Assembly (NCBI RefSeq): GCF_001614315.2
Contig: NZ_LVEG02000004.1
Span: 1 to 64,000, forward strand
Direction: 5' to 3'
DNA length: 64,000 bases
DNA from: Halofilum ochraceum
GTDB taxonomy: Bacteria > Pseudomonadota > Gammaproteobacteria > XJ16 > Halofilaceae
The position numbers were made by a program, and so were the translations under genes. How positions within the stretch are numbered: position 1 is the first letter of the stretch; the number at the start of each line of letters is the position of its first letter. Positions 1 through 9,279 of the stretch are shown here, one piece after another. Under the pieces are notes generated by a model. It searched no databases. It had not been told where the DNA came from and worked only from the letters and a program-made list of their open reading frames with translations.

Positions 1-169
1 CTGGCGCCTGCGCCTGCGCCGGCGGCGCGGCCGGTGCCGGCGCCGGCGCGGGTGCATGGCTGCCGTGCCTGGAGATGCGTACCGACTCCTCGCCCTCCTG
101 GATCTCGAGCTCCGCAATGCCGGATTCCTCGAGCAGTTCGATCAGTTTTTTGACTTTTCGGATGTCCAT
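1..169 (-). CDS. accB: AccB, biotin carboxyl carrier protein of acetyl-CoA carboxylase (N-terminal part)
   Basis: Only the first 56 codons lie in the window; the gene runs off the left edge. The N-terminus begins [17 protein letters not shown], continues through an acidic amphipathic stretch ([13 protein letters not shown]) and then enters a long Ala/Pro linker, the classic layout of AccB ahead of its biotinyl domain. The biotinyl-lysine motif would lie outside the window. AccB carries biotin between biotin carboxylase and carboxyltransferase in the first step of fatty-acid synthesis. It follows aroQ on the same strand after about 54 bases, the usual aroQ-accB-accC order of gammaproteobacteria, so it is probably cotranscribed with it. 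Confidence 0.9.
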   Translation of the reverse strand, partial: MDIRKVKKLIELLEESGIAELEIQEGEESVRISRHGSHAPAPAPAPAAPPAQAQAP

Positions 170-223
170 CGCGTTATCCGGGTCCGTGGTGTCTGGTGTG
201 GGGGCCGGGTCGTGCCGGCCGTG

Positions 224-664
224 TCAGTTCTCGAATCGGTCCAGAATCGCCTCCAGGGCGAGTTCATAACCGCGCGCGCCGAGTCCGGTAATGACTCCGG
301 TCGCGACGTCGGAGAAATACGAGTGATGGCGAAACGGTTCGCGTGCGTGCACGTTCGACAGGTGGACCTCGATGAACGGGATCGCGGTCGCGAGCAGTGC
401 GTCCCGCAGCGCCACGCTGGTATGGGTGAGCCCCGCCGGGTTGCAGATCGCCCAGGCGACTCCTTCCTCGCGGGCCGCATGCAGTCGGTCGATGAGCGCG
501 TGCTCGGCGTTGGACTGAAAGCTTTCGAGGCTACGCCCCGCCGTTCGCGCGCGCTCGCCGAGTCGCTGGTCGATCGCGGCGAGGCTGGTGTGGCCATACT
601 GATCGGGTTCCCGGCTGCCGAGCAGGTTCAGGTTGGGACCATGCAGTACGAGTATGTCGGCCAT
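224..664 (-). CDS. aroQ: Type II 3-dehydroquinate dehydratase
   Basis: The 146-residue product starts [16 protein letters not shown], the signature of type II dehydroquinases, with the catalytic Tyr in the [11 protein letters not shown] segment and later [16 protein letters not shown] and PFIEVHLSN motifs. It removes water from 3-dehydroquinate in the shikimate pathway, in the cytoplasm, as a dodecamer in known members. An upstream in-frame start would add 11 residues, but the conserved N-terminus begins at this ATG. It lies between tlpA and accB on the same strand and probably forms an operon with accB. Confidence 0.95.
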   Translation of the reverse strand: MADILVLHGPNLNLLGSREPDQYGHTSLAAIDQRLGERARTAGRSLESFQSNAEHALIDRLHAAREEGVAWAICNPAGLTHTSVALRDALLATAIPFIEVHLSNVHAREPFRHHSYFSDVATGVITGLGARGYELALEAILDRFEN

Positions 665-795
665 GCCGCGATGTGCCCTTCGCAACTTGGGGCGCAAGTT
701 TGACCGATGTGTTGCCGGGTGTCCAGATCGTGTGTTTTCTCTGCGCGTTTTACGAAGATGGTCGACGATTGGCCGATACTTCCGGCATGCGTGAT

Positions 796-1377
796 CTACA
801 GCCAGGGGGCGACAAGTGCCTGCGCCTCATCGCGCGTCAACGCGCCCTGGTGGGTGGCCCGAATGGTCCCCGAGCGATCGATCACCACGCTGTAGGGGAG
901 CGTGCCGCGGCCGTTGCCGTACTCGGCGGCGATGTCGAAGGCCTCGCGCCCGCCGACCAGCAGCGGATAGCCGACCTCATGTTTCTGCGCGAATGCGCGC
1001 ACGGGTTCCGCGCCTTCGAGCGCCACGCCGACCACGCTGAACCCCTGGTCGCCGAGTGCCTGGTGGAGCCGGTCCAGGGCGGGGATCTCTTCCAGGCAGG
1101 GCGGGCACCATGTCGCCCAGAAGTTCAGCAGGACGACCCGGTCGCCGAAATCGCCGATTGAGCGGGGCTCGCCACTCCGGTCCGGCAGACGGAAATCCGG
1201 GCGCCGCGCGCCCACGACATCGGGCGCTTCGTCCTGCCCGCCGCCAGTGGCGGCCGGTTCGGCCGTCGCCTCCGCGCTCGCGGTTTCCGGGGCGGGCAGC
1301 CAGTGGCGGACCGCAGCGCCCGCGCCGAGACCCAGGGCACCGGCTACGACGACGATGATCCACAGGCGGCTGTTCAA
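796..1377 (-). CDS. TlpA-family thiol:disulfide interchange protein, membrane-anchored thioredoxin
   Basis: The 193-residue protein has one N-terminal membrane helix (about residues 6-27), an acidic/Ala linker and a thioredoxin-like domain with the WCPPC active site at residues 90-94 and the cis-proline region near [10 protein letters not shown]. TlpA/ResA-type proteins reduce periplasmic disulfides, for example in cytochrome maturation. The start is inferred to be TTG at 1377, which overlaps the dsbD stop as TTGA. No ATG suits the domain boundaries better. Its direct coupling to dsbD suggests that DsbD supplies its electrons. The exact substrate cannot be told from sequence. Confidence 0.85.
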   Translation of the reverse strand: MNSRLWIIVVVAGALGLGAGAAVRHWLPAPETASAEATAEPAATGGGQDEAPDVVGARRPDFRLPDRSGEPRSIGDFGDRVVLLNFWATWCPPCLEEIPALDRLHQALGDQGFSVVGVALEGAEPVRAFAQKHEVGYPLLVGGREAFDIAAEYGNGRGTLPYSVVIDRSGTIRATHQGALTRDEAQALVAPWL

Positions 1378-3209
1378 GACGGCGACTCCGTGCGGCCGAA
1401 TGCCTGGCGGGTGTGCTCGGCGAACTCCGCTGCCCCCTTGTAACCGACGACCCGGTAGCCGCGCCGCTCGACGCCGTCGGTGCCGAAGAACAGCACGGCC
1501 GGCGGGCCGTAGAGGTCGAAGCGTTGCAGCAGCGCCTTGTCGCCCGCGTCGTTCGGCGTCACGTCGGCGCGCAGCAGGACGGCGCCTTCGAGCGCGGCCT
1601 GCACGCGCGGATCGGGGAAGGTAAACGCCTCGAGTTCCTTGCAGGACACGCACCAGTCGGCGTAGACGTCGAGCATGACGGGGCGGCCGGCACGCTGCGC
1701 CGCGGCGAGCTTCTGACGCAGATCCGCGGCATCCTCGACGGGTTCGAAATCCACGGTCTGTTGCGTTGCCGCGCCGCCGCCGATCACGCCGCGCAGGGGC
1801 TGGAGCAGGCTCTGGCCGCCCGCGGTCGCCCCGACCAGCAGGATCGAGCCGTAGAGCACGGCGATCAGGCCGATCCCCTTCCACAGACGCGCCCAACCCG
1901 TCGAGGCGCTCGCCAGCGCCCCAAGCTGGACGCCGACGACGATCAGCAGTACCGCCCAAAGGACCATCGAGACCGGCACCGGCACGACCCGCTGCAACAG
2001 CCAGATCGCGACACCCAGCAGGAGTACGCCGAAGGCGGCCCGGACACGGTTCATCCACGGGCCGGCACGCGGCAGCAGGTGGCCGGCGAATCCGGCCGCG
2101 GCGATCAATGGCAGGCCCATGCCGATGCCGAGCGCGAACAGGGCGAAGCCGCCGGTCAACGGGTCACCGGTGTCCGCGATGTAGATGAGCGCGCCGATCA
2201 GCGGTGGCGTCACGCAGGGGCTGACGACAATCGCGGAGACCACGCCGAGCGCCGCCGCGCCGCCGAAGGATCCGCCCAGCCGGCGCGTGCGGTTCTCCAC
2301 GGCGCCGCGCAGGCGGTCCGGCAACTGCAGGTCGAACAGACCAAACATCGCCAGCGCGAGCAGCACGAACAGCCCGGCGAATACGCCCAGGACCCACGCC
2401 TGCTGGAACCATGCCTGGATCGAGGCGCCGGTGAGGCCGACGACGACGCCGACGGCCGCGTACGTCAGGGCCATCGTGACCACGAACACGGTCGCGAGCC
2501 CCGCGCCGCGGTGCGCGCGCCCGCCGTGCGGATCGCCGGCGATCACGCCGGCGAGGATCGGCACCATCGGCAGCACACAGGGGGTCAGTGTCAGCAGCAG
2601 GCCGAAGCCGATGAAAACGAGTACGGTCAGCCACAGGCCACGGTCGGCGAGTGCCGCGGCGATCTCGCCCTGCTCCGAACGGTTGCCCCCATCGGCGGAT
2701 GCAGACACGGATGCCGGTTCGATCGAGCCGAGATCGATGCTCTTCTCGATGGGTGGATAGCAGACGCCGACCGGGTCGTTGCAGCCCTGGTAAGTGACCT
2801 CCAGGCGCGCGCCCGGATCGGGCTCGCCATTCAGCGGCAGGCGGACCGAGCCCTCGTCGTGAAACACCTCGACCTCGCCGAAGAACGGATCCTGTTTCGT
2901 ATCCGAGGGCGAAAACCGCGGTTTGCCGAGGCTGGCGTTACCCCCATCGACCAGGCGGAATTCGCTGCGGTCGCGGTAGAGGTAATAGTCCTCGGCGATG
3001 GTCCAGTGCAGCACGATCGTGGCGTCCGCCTGGCGCTCCGCGCCCAGCACGAACGCCTCGTCCGCCGGCAGCAGTTGGGGCTGGCTGGCGTTGCCGACGC
3101 TGTCGCCGAGTGTTTCGGCCCCCGCCGGGGCGAACGCGAGGCCGATGAGCAGCGCGATGGCCGGGAGCAGTCGATTCAGGCAGATGGTGTGGTACTCCCC
3201 TCGATCCAC
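1374..3209 (-). CDS. dsbD: DsbD, cytoplasm-to-periplasm thiol:disulfide interchange protein
   Basis: The product is 611 residues from a GTG at 3209. It shows a signal peptide (about residues 11-31), a periplasmic alpha domain with C143 and C150, about eight membrane helices with paired cysteines in TLTPCVLP (C211) and VSPCVTPP, and a C-terminal thioredoxin domain with WCVSC (C520, C523). This is the full DsbD architecture, which passes electrons from cytoplasmic thioredoxin to periplasmic partners. The start is uncertain: the GTG lies inside cutA with no Shine-Dalgarno, while a CTG at 3179 overlaps the cutA stop (CTGA) and begins exactly at the signal peptide, with AGGGGAG upstream. It is coupled downstream to the TlpA-like gene. 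Confidence 0.93.
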   Translation of the reverse strand: MDRGEYHTICLNRLLPAIALLIGLAFAPAGAETLGDSVGNASQPQLLPADEAFVLGAERQADATIVLHWTIAEDYYLYRDRSEFRLVDGGNASLGKPRFSPSDTKQDPFFGEVEVFHDEGSVRLPLNGEPDPGARLEVTYQGCNDPVGVCYPPIEKSIDLGSIEPASVSASADGGNRSEQGEIAAALADRGLWLTVLVFIGFGLLLTLTPCVLPMVPILAGVIAGDPHGGRAHRGAGLATVFVVTMALTYAAVGVVVGLTGASIQAWFQQAWVLGVFAGLFVLLALAMFGLFDLQLPDRLRGAVENRTRRLGGSFGGAAALGVVSAIVVSPCVTPPLIGALIYIADTGDPLTGGFALFALGIGMGLPLIAAAGFAGHLLPRAGPWMNRVRAAFGVLLLGVAIWLLQRVVPVPVSMVLWAVLLIVVGVQLGALASASTGWARLWKGIGLIAVLYGSILLVGATAGGQSLLQPLRGVIGGGAATQQTVDFEPVEDAADLRQKLAAAQRAGRPVMLDVYADWCVSCKELEAFTFPDPRVQAALEGAVLLRADVTPNDAGDKALLQRFDLYGPPAVLFFGTDGVERRGYRVVGYKGAAEFAEHTRQAFGRTESPS

Positions 3210-3532
3210 TGGAGGAATGCGGGCAGGCCCCGCGTCAGTGGGACCGCGACGATCTCCGGCAGTTCATACGGATGCTCGGCCTGCAGGTGGCGTTCGAGCG
3301 CGGGGTACGCGGCCGTCGAGGTCTTCATCAGCAGCATGACCTCGGTCTCGGCCTGTACCCCCGTCTGGCCGGGATCGTCGGCGCCGGCTTCCCAGCGGAA
3401 GACCGACGTCACCGCGGGCAGGATATTGACGCACGCGGCAAGCCCGGCGCCGACGACGCTGTCGGCCAGGCGGCGGGCGGCCTCCGGGCTGTCGACGGTG
3501 GAGAAAACGATCAGTTGTCCGCTGTCGCTCAT
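3176..3532 (-). CDS. cutA: CutA1 divalent-ion tolerance protein
   Basis: The 118-residue protein matches CutA1: it begins with a beta strand (LIVFSTVD), then EAARRLADSVVGAGLAACVN, an EVMLLMKTS strand and the C-terminal HPYELPEIVAVP motif. CutA forms a tight cytoplasmic trimer; it was first linked to copper tolerance in E. coli, but its biochemical role is unsettled. It begins a minus-strand run with dsbD and the TlpA-like gene, the same cutA-dsbD association known in enterobacteria. A GATAAT hexamer sits five bases before the ATG, which may be part of its promoter. Confidence 0.93.
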   Translation of the reverse strand: MSDSGQLIVFSTVDSPEAARRLADSVVGAGLAACVNILPAVTSVFRWEAGADDPGQTGVQAETEVMLLMKTSTAAYPALERHLQAEHPYELPEIVAVPLTRGLPAFLQWIEGSTTPSA

Positions 3533-3633
3533 CGGTCATTATCCGCACGTAATGGGCGCGCGATTCTAACAGGCGCGGGGCACCGGGCTGTACTTACCGT
3601 GCGTTAATTGCATGCGCACTGCCGCCGGCGAAC

Positions 3634-3713
3634 GATCGCGAGCAAGCTCGCTCCTACAGGAAAGTTCCCGCCGAGGTGGCAGGATTCATGCAGGAGCGAG
3701 CTTGCTCGCGATC
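3634..3713. repeat. REP/BIME-like element, family A, inverted pair
   Basis: Two palindromic arms in inverted orientation: GATCGCGAGCAAGCTCGCTC-CTACAGG at 3634-3660 and CAGGAGCGAGCTTGCTCGCG-ATC at 3691-3713. Each arm is itself a hairpin (GCGAGCAAGCTCGC). The linker carries GGTGGCAGGATTCATG, which recurs inverted in the pair at 34105-34183. Single arms occur at 13253 and 57709. It lies in the gap between the divergent cutA and fxsA genes. Confidence 0.85.
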
Positions 3714-3826
3714 CGCTGCTGGTGGCACGTCGGCGTGAATCAGTCTACGGCGAAATACACCCGCCGGGTTGAAACGGGGGGTGCCCGCCTCCAGATGGGC
3801 TGCATCGCATAACGATGGAGGGCGCC

Positions 3827-4273
3827 GTGCCGGCACTCCTGTTGATCTTTATTGTCGTCCCGCTGGTCGAGATCTACGTGCTGATCGAGATCGGGACCAT
3901 CATCGGCGCCCTGCCGACCGTGCTCGCCTGTGTGGGGACCGCCATCCTCGGCGGCGGCCTGCTCCGCTACCAGGGCTTCCAGACCCTGCGCCGGGCCCAG
4001 CGCAACATGGATCGGGGCCAGATTCCCGCTATGGAGATGTTCGAGGGCGTCGCGCTGGCGATGGGCGGCGCGCTGCTGCTCACCCCCGGTTTCGTCACCG
4101 ACATGGCCGGCTTCCTCTGCCTGATCCCCTGGACCCGCCGGGCGCTGATCGCCGCCGCGCTGCGCCGTATGCAGGTGCGCTACACGAGCTCGGGACCGGG
4201 TGGGCCGGATGACCCTGGAGGGACGGGCGGCACCCGCGGCACGATCGAAGGCGAATTCCGCCGTCGCGACTGA
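3827..4273 (+). CDS. fxsA: FxsA-family inner-membrane protein
   Basis: The 148-residue protein has hydrophobic segments near residues 1-18 and 25-45 and another around 75-105, the VPLVEIYVLIEIG signature of FxsA, and a hydrophilic Gly/Arg-rich tail. In E. coli, FxsA overproduction relieves phage T7 exclusion by the F plasmid; its normal job is unknown. GTG at 3827 is preferred because GGAGG lies five bases upstream and the hydrophobic core then starts at once. An ATG at 3815 would add four residues without a ribosome site. It precedes groES on the same strand, as in related genomes, but groES has its own promoter. Confidence 0.88.
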   Translation: MPALLLIFIVVPLVEIYVLIEIGTIIGALPTVLACVGTAILGGGLLRYQGFQTLRRAQRNMDRGQIPAMEMFEGVALAMGGALLLTPGFVTDMAGFLCLIPWTRRALIAAALRRMQVRYTSSGPGGPDDPGGTGGTRGTIEGEFRRRD

Positions 4274-4301
4274 ACCGTTTTCGAGCCGTGAGCGGAGGCT
4301 C

Positions 4302-4329
4302 TTGAAATCCGCTGATTTGCGCCTATCAT
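4302..4329 (+). promoter_or_regulatory. groES promoter, sigma70-like
   Basis: TTGAAA at 4302-4307 and TATCAT at 4324-4329 are separated by 16 bases. CTTGAAA also matches the sigma32 -35 consensus, but no convincing CCCCAT-type -10 follows, so heat-shock sigma use is unproven. The -10 abuts the CIRCE operator, so bound HrcA would block initiation. Confidence 0.7.
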
Positions 4330-4355
4330 TGGCACTCACTTCCAGAGAGTGCTAA
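4329..4355. promoter_or_regulatory. CIRCE operator (HrcA binding site) of groESL
   Basis: TTGGCACTC-N9-GAGTGCTAA differs from the CIRCE consensus TTAGCACTC-N9-GAGTGCTAA by one base in the left arm. It sits immediately downstream of the -10 hexamer and about 55 bases upstream of the groES ATG, the usual position for HrcA repression that is relieved when GroEL is engaged by unfolded protein. The hrcA gene is not in this window. Confidence 0.93.
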
Positions 4356-4409
4356 CAATTACTGTAGGCACTTGATTCAACAGCCGTTATCAGAAAGGAG
4401 AAGGCGTCC

Positions 4410-4700
4410 ATGAATATCCGTCCGTTGCACGATCGCGTCGTCATCAAGCGCCTGGAAGAGGAGCGCACGACCGCGGGCGGCATCGTGATCCCCGACACGG
4501 CGGCCGAAAAGCCGCAGCGGGGCGAGGTCGTTGCCGTCGGCAAGGGCAAGCCCACTGACGACGGCGGTGTCCGCACCCCCGAAGTCCAGACCGGGGACAA
4601 GGTGCTGTTCGGCAAATATGCCGGTACCGAGATCAAGATCGACGACGAGGACTACCTCGTCATGCGCGAAGACGACGTCGTCGCCGTGCTCGAAGGCTGA
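4410..4700 (+). CDS. groES: GroES co-chaperonin
   Basis: The 96-residue protein has all GroES marks: [14 protein letters not shown] at the N-terminus, the mobile loop [19 protein letters not shown] that contacts GroEL, and the C-terminal [20 protein letters not shown] strand set. It caps the GroEL ring for ATP-driven folding in the cytoplasm. The ATG is preceded by AAAGGAGAAGG. groEL follows after 61 bases, with regulation by the CIRCE operator upstream. Confidence 0.98.
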   Translation: MNIRPLHDRVVIKRLEEERTTAGGIVIPDTAAEKPQRGEVVAVGKGKPTDDGGVRTPEVQTGDKVLFGKYAGTEIKIDDEDYLVMREDDVVAVLEG

Positions 4701-4761
4701 GCCCGGCAACACCGATTCAACGCGACTCAGGAACAGAAAACTCCAGTAGAGGGTACGGAAA

Positions 4762-6420
<1,659 letters not shown>

Positions 6421-6452
6421 GCCGTCCGGCTCCTACAGCCGACCGAAGAACG

Positions 6453-6480
6453 AAAGCCCCGCCCCTGGCGGGGCTTTCTT
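6453..6480 (+). terminator. Rho-independent terminator of groESL
   Basis: An 11-bp perfect stem (AAAGCCCCGCC at 6453-6463, GGCGGGGCTTT at 6467-6477) with a 3-base loop is followed by a short T-rich run (CTTCGTTT). It lies 32 bases past the groEL stop. Confidence 0.92.
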
Positions 6481-6565
6481 CGTTTGGGGGATGGCGGCCG
6501 TATTGAACCGGCCGGTATGCCCGGTCATTGTGCAGTCGGGGGATGTCCCGATTCGTGGAGCGGCG

Positions 6566-7825
6566 ATGGATACCGTAATGCAGTTCGAGCGCCTCGGCGT
6601 CGCACTGGCCCTGGGCCTTCTGATCGGGCTGGAACGCGGCTGGAAGCGGCGGAGCGAGGCGGAGGGCGCGCGCGTCGCCGGCCTGCGAACCTTCGGCCTG
6701 ATGGGGCTCCTTGGCGGTATCCTGGCGTTGCTGGCGCACGAACTTGGTGCGCTCGTGCTCGCGGTCGGTTTCGCGGCGCTGGCGGCCGTGCTGGTGCTGG
6801 TCTACCTGCAGAGCGTGCGCGCGCGGGATGAAGCGGATCGAGGGATCACCAGCCTCGTCGCCGGGCTGTTGACGTTGACCCTGGGCGGTCTGGCCGGGGT
6901 GGGTTACACCGGGGTCGCGGCGGCGGGGGCGGTCGTCACCGCGCTCCTGCTGAATCTCAAGCCGACCCTCCATGGCTGGCTCGAGCGCCTGTCCCGGGAT
7001 GAGCTGCTGGCGGTCCTCAAGCTGGGGCTGATCTCGGTGGTGGTGCTGCCGGTCCTGCCGGACCGGGGATATGGGCCGTGGGAGGTATTGAATCCATGGG
7101 CGATCTGGTGGCTGGTCGTGCTGATCGCCGGGATATCGTTCGTGGGCTACTTCGCGATGAAGATGCTCGGGCCGGGACGCGGAATCCCGCTGACCGGTCT
7201 GTTCGGTGGCCTGACCTCATCGACCGCCACCACGCTGAGCTTCGCGCGCATGGGTCGGCGGCAGCCGACGCTGGGGCCGATTCTGGCCAGCGGTATCGCC
7301 ATCGCCGCGGCCACGATGTTCCCGCGTATCCTGCTCGAGGTGGCCGTGGTGAACCCCGCGCTGTTGGCTGCCCTCGCGCCGGTGCTTGCCGTCGTGACCC
7401 TGCTGATGCTGCTCGGGGCGGCGCTGTTGTGGTGGCGCAGCCCCGGTCCGGTGGAGAGCGGGGAGGTCAGTCTGAAGAATCCCTTCGAGATCGCGCCGGC
7501 GCTGCAGTTCGCGGCCCTGTTGGCGGGGGTCATGGTGCTGGCCGAGGCGGCCCGTCAGTGGTTCGGTGACACCGGCGTGTTCGTGCTCGCGGCGGTGTCG
7601 GGGCTGACCGATGTGGATGCGATCACCCTTTCCATGGCGCGCATGGCAAGAGACGGCCTCGCGCCGGATTCGGCGGTGGGGGCAATCCTGATCGCGGCCG
7701 CCGTGAACACGGCGGTGAAGGTCGTCCTTGCCGCCCTGCTCGGGCGGGCCGGGATGGCCCTGCGCCTGACTGTGGTATTCGCCCCGGCGCTCGCCGGCGG
7801 CGGGCTGGTCTGGTATCTGACCTGA
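6566..7825 (+). CDS. MgtC/SapB and DUF4010 domain membrane protein
   Basis: The 419-residue protein is almost wholly hydrophobic, with roughly a dozen membrane segments. Its N-terminal third has the MgtC/SapB signature ALGLLIGLERGWKRR and VAGLRTFGLMGLLGG; the rest matches DUF4010, including GLFGGLTSSTATTLSFARM and GLTDVDAITLSMA. Family members are linked to magnesium homeostasis and stress, but the transport function is unproven. The ATG at 6566 has GGAG at 6557-6560. It follows the groEL terminator and appears monocistronic. Confidence 0.85.
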   Translation: MDTVMQFERLGVALALGLLIGLERGWKRRSEAEGARVAGLRTFGLMGLLGGILALLAHELGALVLAVGFAALAAVLVLVYLQSVRARDEADRGITSLVAGLLTLTLGGLAGVGYTGVAAAGAVVTALLLNLKPTLHGWLERLSRDELLAVLKLGLISVVVLPVLPDRGYGPWEVLNPWAIWWLVVLIAGISFVGYFAMKMLGPGRGIPLTGLFGGLTSSTATTLSFARMGRRQPTLGPILASGIAIAAATMFPRILLEVAVVNPALLAALAPVLAVVTLLMLLGAALLWWRSPGPVESGEVSLKNPFEIAPALQFAALLAGVMVLAEAARQWFGDTGVFVLAAVSGLTDVDAITLSMARMARDGLAPDSAVGAILIAAAVNTAVKVVLAALLGRAGMALRLTVVFAPALAGGGLVWYLT

Positions 7826-7866
7826 TCCGGACCCTCAGGCGTTCGGACCCGGCCGTGCTGACGGGC

Positions 7867-9279
7867 TCAAGGATGCGCCGGCGGGCGGGACGGATTCGCG
7901 CGCGCCGCCGCGGCGGTCTCGAGGTCCGCGAGGTAATTGCGACGCCAGGCGGTCAGGCTGTTGGCGCTGAGCACGTCGATCATGTGCCGCCAGCGTTCGA
8001 GGCGCTCCGCCTGCGACATCGACAGGGCCTGCTCCAGGCCCGCCGCCATGCCCTCGCGGTCGTAGGGATTGACGATCACCGCGGCCTCGAGCTCGGCGGC
8101 GGCGCCCGCCAGTTCGGACAGCACCAGCACGCCGGGATCGGCGGGATCCTGGGCCGCCACGAATTCCTTCGCGACCAGGTTCATGCCATCGCGCAGTGGT
8201 GTGACGAATCCCACGCGCGCGATCCGGAAAAAGCCCAGCAGCGAGCCGCGCGCGAAGGTCTTGTTCATGTAGCGCGTCGGGACCCAGTCGAAATCGGCGA
8301 AGCGGCCATTGATATGGCCTGCGCGTGATTCCAGCGTCTCCCGCAGGGCCTCGTACTCACCGATGTTCTCGCGTGACGGACTCGCGATCTGCATGAAGAC
8401 CGTCCGGCCCCGCCGCCGGCGCTGTTCCTCCAGCAGCCGTTCGTAGGCGTCGAAACGCTGCGGCAGCCCTTTCGAATAATCGAGCCGCTCGGCACCGATG
8501 ATCAGATCGCGGGGCCCAAGGCTCTCCACCAGCCGGTTCACGCGCCGGCTGCCGGTGGAGTCCGCCGCCAGCGCCCCGAGTTCCTCGACGTCCACGCCCA
8601 CCGGGCGTGCGGTCGTGCGGATGACCTGGCCGTCGAGGCGGACCCCGCCCTCGACCCATTCCGCGCCCAGCCCATACACCAGCGAGGTCTCCAGCGCGCG
8701 CCGGTCCTCGGCGGTCTGCAGGCCGACCAGGTCATAGGTCGCCAAAGCGCGCAGCCAGTCGCGCCAGCCCGGCATCGCCTTGAGCAGTCCGTAGCTCGGG
8801 AAGGGGATGTGAAGGAAAAAGCCGATCGGGCGCTCGACGCCGCGCGCGCGCAGTGCCCGCGCGAGCGGCACGAGGTGGTAATCGTTCACCCAGATGAGCT
8901 CGTCTCCCTCGAGCAGCGGCGTGAGCTGGTCGGCGAAGCGCTCGTTGACCGCCTCGTAGCTGCGCCGGTAGTCGCCGTGGTACTCCATGCGGCCGAGCAT
9001 GAAATGGCATAGGGGCCACAGCACCGTGTTCGAGTAGCCGGCGTAGTAGTGGTCGTATTCGTAGGGGGTCAGGGGCGTGGTGGCATAGGTGATGCCGTCC
9101 ACTTCGGTTTTCTCCGCGGCCGCCGGCAGCGTCTCCTCCACGCGCCCGTCCCAGCCGAACCACAGACCGCCGTACTCGGCTAGGGCCCCGGACAGCGCGA
9201 CAGCCAGCCCGCCCGCCTGCGGCTTCTGCCGTGATTTCGGCACGGTCACCCGGTTGGAGACGACGACCAGACGGGTCAA
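7867..9279 (-). CDS. otsA: Trehalose-6-phosphate synthase
   Basis: The 470-residue GT20 enzyme joins UDP-glucose to glucose-6-phosphate. Visible hallmarks are [11 protein letters not shown], the GGLAVAL glycine loop, [10 protein letters not shown], the [10 protein letters not shown] and [10 protein letters not shown] motifs, [11 protein letters not shown] and the C-terminal [17 protein letters not shown] segment. The start is TTG at 9279, supported by GGGAGG seven bases upstream; it overlaps the preceding GH15 stop as TTGA. It is the last gene of an otsB-GH15-otsA operon and probably contributes to osmotic protection through trehalose. Confidence 0.96.
   Translation of the reverse strand: MTRLVVVSNRVTVPKSRQKPQAGGLAVALSGALAEYGGLWFGWDGRVEETLPAAAEKTEVDGITYATTPLTPYEYDHYYAGYSNTVLWPLCHFMLGRMEYHGDYRRSYEAVNERFADQLTPLLEGDELIWVNDYHLVPLARALRARGVERPIGFFLHIPFPSYGLLKAMPGWRDWLRALATYDLVGLQTAEDRRALETSLVYGLGAEWVEGGVRLDGQVIRTTARPVGVDVEELGALAADSTGSRRVNRLVESLGPRDLIIGAERLDYSKGLPQRFDAYERLLEEQRRRRGRTVFMQIASPSRENIGEYEALRETLESRAGHINGRFADFDWVPTRYMNKTFARGSLLGFFRIARVGFVTPLRDGMNLVAKEFVAAQDPADPGVLVLSELAGAAAELEAAVIVNPYDREGMAAGLEQALSMSQAERLERWRHMIDVLSANSLTAWRRNYLADLETAAAARANPSRPPAHP

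Noticed and set aside
1413-3569. Plus-strand open frame opposite dsbD and cutA
   Set aside because: Antisense shadow: dsbD has full-domain agreement, the opposite frame has none.
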